DNA of 64,000 nucleotides from an uncultured Dialister sp. (lineage in GTDB: Bacteria > Bacillota > Negativicutes > Veillonellales > Dialisteraceae): the NCBI GenBank assembly GCA_902462205.1, contig CABQAR010000009.1, forward strand, positions 1 through 64,000, given 5' to 3'. Position numbers and translations under genes: made by a program. This document shows, one piece after another, positions 61,101 to 64,000 of this stretch. Positions within the stretch are counted from its first letter, which is position 1. Every line of letters starts with the position of its first letter. The notes beneath the pieces are model-generated. The model was not told the origin of the DNA, did not search any database, and was given only the letters and a program-made list of their open reading frames with translations.

Positions 61101-63939
61101 GTATAACTATAATACCGATGTTATCAGAACGAAGAACTTCGGAGATCCACGCACGCTTATGCATGAGCTCGGCCATTATGTTGACGGAAAGTTTAAATTC
61201 AGCGATCGTCCAGGGTTTGATACTGAGTTTTCCGATGTCATTCATAAGAGGTTTGGGAAAGCCTATGACAAAGGCGGTATTGAGACAATACGCAAAGAAG
61301 GTATCGCAGAGTTTTTTCACGACTATGTAACAAGCAGAAAGAAGGCGGCTGCTGAATTTCCTGCATTTTACGATGAATTCAAAAGAATACTTGATAGCGA
61401 TAAAGATCTTCGTGCTGCTGTGGATAAATTGTCTTATGTCGGGAATCAATGGTATGCACAACCGGTATGGGAGCGGATGAAAGGATCTGTTTCTTTCAGT
61501 GACAGTATCGGAAGAAAAACACTTGTAACTGCTCTAAAGGATGGAGAGCTGGGGGAGGTTGGTAAGGCGGCATACAATAATCTCTATACAAAGATTATTG
61601 ACGAGTTGCATCCGCTCGAAGAATTGGCAAAAATCGCAGAACAGTTAACAGGAAAAAAATTAAGTGTTGGAGATAATCCATTTTTGCAAGCATGGCTCGC
61701 CCGCGGATGGGCAGGTAAAGCGGAAGCGCTGCTGCAACATGGGGATAAAGATTTAGGCGTTAAAGCGTTCAAAGATATCATTAGACAAATTCCTGAAAAG
61801 CAGCTCAAAGATTTTTCTGCATATCTAACTGCTCTTAGAGAATTAGATATGAACAAATGGAACGAATCGTTAACTGCCTCGGAATCACCGATAATTACAA
61901 GATTTACAAAAACTGAATGTATTGAAGCGATTGATCATTATAACAAAAATTCGAAATTTGCAGTTGCAGCACATGAAATTTATAAGTATAACGATGCGCT
62001 TCTTACATTTGCGGTAAAAGGTGGCATGCTTTCCATGAAAGCGGCTGTTGAAATGAAGCAAAAATATCCCCACTATGTTCCATTCTTCAGAGAGTTTTAT
62101 GAGGCAACTGAAGCACAGGGAAAAGGGGCAGGAAAGGGCTTTACAAATGTAAGTGCAGTTACTAAAAAAATGAAAGGCAGTACACTTGATGTTGTCGATC
62201 CGCTTGAAAGCATGATAAAGAATACATTTAGCATAATGAATGCCATCGAGCGTAATAAAGTCGGACAATCCATTGTTAAGCTTTCTAAGATTAATGGTAT
62301 GGGACCGTTGATTGAAAAAGTATCAGGTGTGGCAAAGGTGACAGACCACAGCTTCAGCGTGTGGGAAAACGGGAAGAAAGTTGTTTATAATACAACGCCG
62401 GAATTGTATCAAGCATTTAAAATGCTGAATCCGGAAGGCGCGAATATGTTTACGAAGATACTTTCTTATCCTGCAAAATGGCTTCGCGCCGGGGCGACTC
62501 TTGGGCCGGAATTTATTCTGCGCAATCCAGTCCGTGATATGATTTCTGCATCTATTTATTCCAAGCATGGGTTTATTCCCGTGGTTGATACGCTCAAAGG
62601 ATTAGGGTTGTATCTGCAGAAAGGAGAAACTTACTGGGAATACATGCGATCAGGGGCGGCACAAGCTAACCTTGTTTCACTTGATAGAAATTATCTTTCC
62701 GGGCAAATGAGAGAACTGCTGCAACGGCCAAGCGTCAAAAAGATGATTACAACAAATCCGATTGAGGTACTGCGGGGATTATCCGAAGCTACGGAAATGG
62801 CTACCCGCTTAGCAGAATTTCACAATGTCCGTCAAGGATATACAGGTATCGGAAATCGACTATTTAGTAAAAAGAGGAATCCGGGCAGTATACAAGAAGC
62901 GGCGCTTGAAAGTCGTGACGTTACATTAGATTTCTCTCGTATCGGTTCTCATACGAAATCGCTGAATAAAACAATTGCTTTCTTTAATGCCGCTTTACAG
63001 GGGACAGATAAAATGGTTCGTGCATGGCGGGAAAATCCACTGGATATGACTGTAAAAACAGCCATGTGTATTACCATGCCTTCTGTCCTGCTCTGGTACC
63101 TGAATAAAGATGATCCGCGGTATCAGGAACTGCCGCAATGGCAGAAAGATATATTCTGGATTATTCCCACAAAGGACACACTGATTAAAATCCCCAAGCC
63201 GTTTGAACTGGGGATCCTTTTCGGTACTGTTCCGGAACGTATGCTGCAGTGGGATTATGACAAAAAAAGGAAACAAAAGGGAGCGGGATTCAAAGGCCTT
63301 GCTGGCTCTGTACTTGATTCTATGGCTCCATCATTCCTGCCGACTTCATTAGTACCGGCTATTGAAGCAATAACTAATCATTCATTTTTTATGGACCGTG
63401 ATATTGTGCCACAAAGCCAGATGAATACAATTCCCGAATTGCAATACGGACCGTATACATCAGCAATCGGCAGAAAGATCGGAGAGACGTTCGGTGTTTC
63501 TCCACGTATCGTAGATAACACTATCCGTGGATATGGCGGAAGCCTTTCCGGACTGGGATTATCTCTTACGGATCAAATGGCAGGACTGAATGAAACGCGT
63601 CCGGCAAAACGATTTTCCGAACAGCCGGGAATTCGCGGATTTACTGCTACGCCGTATGCTTCAAGCGAAAGTGTACAGCAGATCTATGATGCATATGACA
63701 GACAACTGAAATTATTCAATGCATCTCGTGAACTACATCGAAAAATGGATGGATTTGATCAGAGTGAGTTTGAACAGATGAAAGAAGCCATGAAGTCGTT
63801 TCAGAATATTAATCGTGCGAAAAATGCAGTTATGAAAAGTAGTTTATCGAGTGAAGCGAAACGAAAGCGGCTGGATGAAATACAGATGGCGCAGGTCAGA
63901 ATCGCAAGAAGAGCATTAGGAAAGGATCCTATCCGATGA
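58123..63939 (+). CDS. Giant polyvalent virion protein (transglycosylase, metalloprotease and more)
   Basis: A 1938-residue protein. A transglycosylase-like region spans residues 317-445 with the catalytic Glu in QQESGG (Glu328). Residues 493-560 resemble the ART-like polyvalent domain (LGYDSVVVVDSVG), and 700-890 may hold a nuclease-like fold (AFATGLIKDTIQSPDAK). A zinc metalloprotease has HELGH at 1014-1018 and the third ligand in GIAEFF (Glu1063). Residues 1150-1938 are helical with hydrophobic stretches that may cross the host membrane. TGFDDL occurs at residues 6, 27 and 284. Such proteins are injected with phage DNA. Domain names other than the SLT and protease are tentative. Confidence 0.78.
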   Translation: MNGGNTGFDDLMNYKVKQPNLSGAGATGFDDLVNQPQDPSLLDRAKGFLTSIDEAYEEGRAERKAQLEKTKSNVLNTLSDYAANAGKAIENYGNEITAAGERAMEAYNNGESINMEDPTQGYEGENYSRAKMNAYNELVGKPAGYAAITPYMPAPIKAIGGALAVPTLLDSTAQTYNQNIEKNDGTPVTSTAIQTLINPVWEPVKEVATHPGEFAQSLVDNPLEVWDKVFLPGAMIHCAGKLAKKATPKRISEPLEAHVIDPVKSGLANAKGRFFDSFKRGGETGFDDLARDTEAGTSYYAESNLPPDVDTQYSNPADILYEKVKQQESGGTYDQTNSDSGAYGNIQWMPDTWKAEAERVLGDREAPMTPENQEMVGRAYLNRLYQELDGDERAVAASIYAGEGYGKALHEGKPPYDPNVRVNEAGNLDPNGKYPSVNEYIEQVLQRNVERARPIYGQEAPRTVNDFSEDVSRPAPEETDLNLMRDPVEQSAKNPFIIDSTNGLYKTLKEKQGKQAQEMIKNLGYDSVVVVDSVGNRVLETIDFGQKTKPRQTNAAGADLVKDITPEELFKDDVQARKASQLHIILKENPMHDDYHTGIRTIEDINTAEEAFKNPIADGGGTNPDFTANMMKDSLKTGYVTVYSSQPIKAGAFITPSKMMANDYAGGEYAPVEKYFKNSTRSARPEKSYFAAETNKSSEVVSDSAKIITPEELANHIKDGTIPIETFRTYDEQAFLHFRKLSEQQKYKYASDNTIELSKGIKDSDGTLVKVMFDENNANAINDAVNHFISGAGKSGGSVTVNDVRAFATGLIKDTIQSPDAKILQKNGRTAYVSLWRGNKNITHLVAVERDVTGNGKIITSLAAKDHKHRSNNAMNTLYSAIKNADRIKSISVNLQGRLSKYLRPPSSDRVSTPDTRLRPSGNSIVAEGTGKVNSVKNERSFMNNPIEEAATDRLTTWQKETISRKQILDDVNKIFGATVKKGRVGKKGVSGWYNYNTDVIRTKNFGDPRTLMHELGHYVDGKFKFSDRPGFDTEFSDVIHKRFGKAYDKGGIETIRKEGIAEFFHDYVTSRKKAAAEFPAFYDEFKRILDSDKDLRAAVDKLSYVGNQWYAQPVWERMKGSVSFSDSIGRKTLVTALKDGELGEVGKAAYNNLYTKIIDELHPLEELAKIAEQLTGKKLSVGDNPFLQAWLARGWAGKAEALLQHGDKDLGVKAFKDIIRQIPEKQLKDFSAYLTALRELDMNKWNESLTASESPIITRFTKTECIEAIDHYNKNSKFAVAAHEIYKYNDALLTFAVKGGMLSMKAAVEMKQKYPHYVPFFREFYEATEAQGKGAGKGFTNVSAVTKKMKGSTLDVVDPLESMIKNTFSIMNAIERNKVGQSIVKLSKINGMGPLIEKVSGVAKVTDHSFSVWENGKKVVYNTTPELYQAFKMLNPEGANMFTKILSYPAKWLRAGATLGPEFILRNPVRDMISASIYSKHGFIPVVDTLKGLGLYLQKGETYWEYMRSGAAQANLVSLDRNYLSGQMRELLQRPSVKKMITTNPIEVLRGLSEATEMATRLAEFHNVRQGYTGIGNRLFSKKRNPGSIQEAALESRDVTLDFSRIGSHTKSLNKTIAFFNAALQGTDKMVRAWRENPLDMTVKTAMCITMPSVLLWYLNKDDPRYQELPQWQKDIFWIIPTKDTLIKIPKPFELGILFGTVPERMLQWDYDKKRKQKGAGFKGLAGSVLDSMAPSFLPTSLVPAIEAITNHSFFMDRDIVPQSQMNTIPELQYGPYTSAIGRKIGETFGVSPRIVDNTIRGYGGSLSGLGLSLTDQMAGLNETRPAKRFSEQPGIRGFTATPYASSESVQQIYDAYDRQLKLFNASRELHRKMDGFDQSEFEQMKEAMKSFQNINRAKNAVMKSSLSSEAKRKRLDEIQMAQVRIARRALGKDPIR

Positions 63940-64000
63940 GTTATGAAGAAAGAGATGATATCAAAGAGCGCATGGTCAGAATTGAAACAAAGTTAGACAT
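63936..64000 (+). CDS. Phage protein, truncated by window end (XhlA-like)
   Basis: Only the first 21 residues are visible (MSYEERDDIKERMVRIETKL). The RMVRIETKLD motif is typical of XhlA-type holin-associated proteins. It overlaps the stop codon of the giant gene by four bases, so lysis genes probably follow. Confidence 0.55.
   Translation, partial: MSYEERDDIKERMVRIETKLD

Noticed and set aside
1..64000. CRISPR arrays and intact insertion sequences
   Set aside because: No regularly spaced direct repeats and no transposase genes were seen.

Overview
The window looks like a chromosome segment of an anaerobic Negativicutes bacterium, a diderm Firmicute. I would guess Dialister or a close Veillonellaceae relative. 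The reasoning is inferential: a T-box leader (a Firmicutes trait) sits beside an O-antigen ligase (an LPS trait), together with a DcuA/B C4-dicarboxylate carrier and a full set of genes for methylmalonyl-CoA mutase and a biotin-dependent methylmalonyl-CoA decarboxylase. No rRNA is present to settle the taxonomy.

Layout. Positions 1-14.6 kb hold housekeeping genes: an enoyl-CoA hydratase family gene, a K+/H+ antiporter, a DcuA/B-type carrier, a GT51 peptidoglycan transglycosylase, gyrB, an EamA transporter, an orphan HicB protein, an M50 protease, a TRIC-type channel, metQ under a T-box, an extradiol-dioxygenase-like gene and an O-antigen ligase. Positions 14.6-22.8 kb carry the succinate-to-propionate cluster: CoA transferase, both mutase subunits, meaB, epimerase, and three of the four expected methylmalonyl-CoA decarboxylase subunits (A, D, C). 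The membrane beta subunit is not here. Together these enzymes convert succinyl-CoA to propionyl-CoA, pump Na+ at the decarboxylation step, and return CoA to succinate. The Dcu carrier at 3 kb would handle the dicarboxylates. Positions 22.8-34.1 kb hold an exonuclease, a DUF805 protein, a GNAT acetyltransferase, an oddly mispaired tRNA-Cys gene, two AEC transporters in tandem, a MoxR/DUF58/transglutaminase operon, ferritin, asparaginase and tRNA-Ser(GGA).

From tRNA-Ser (33,960) to the right edge lies a prophage of the short-tailed (podovirus) type. It has an integrase beside the tRNA, cargo genes, a CI-like repressor operon that also encodes a membrane J-domain protein, divergent promoters with 17-bp palindromic operators, an early recombination and replication block (YqaJ, RecT, DUF4373, DnaC-like, RusA, methyltransferase), a DUF1492 late regulator, and then the late genes: terminase, P22-like portal, scaffold, N4-gp56-type capsid, connectors, gp10-like tail hub, fibre, and three large ejection-type proteins. 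The prophage runs past the window end.

Most unusual items: a virion or ejection protein ending in an intein-like (Hint) domain that keeps the first Cys but appears to lack the block B His and the C-terminal His-Asn; a 1938-residue polyvalent virion protein combining a transglycosylase-like region, a possible ART-like and nuclease-like region, and a HELGH metalloprotease; the J-domain membrane protein co-transcribed with the repressor; long structured leaders ahead of the mutase and CoA-transferase genes; and a tRNA-Cys gene with its own promoter and terminator but mispaired stems.
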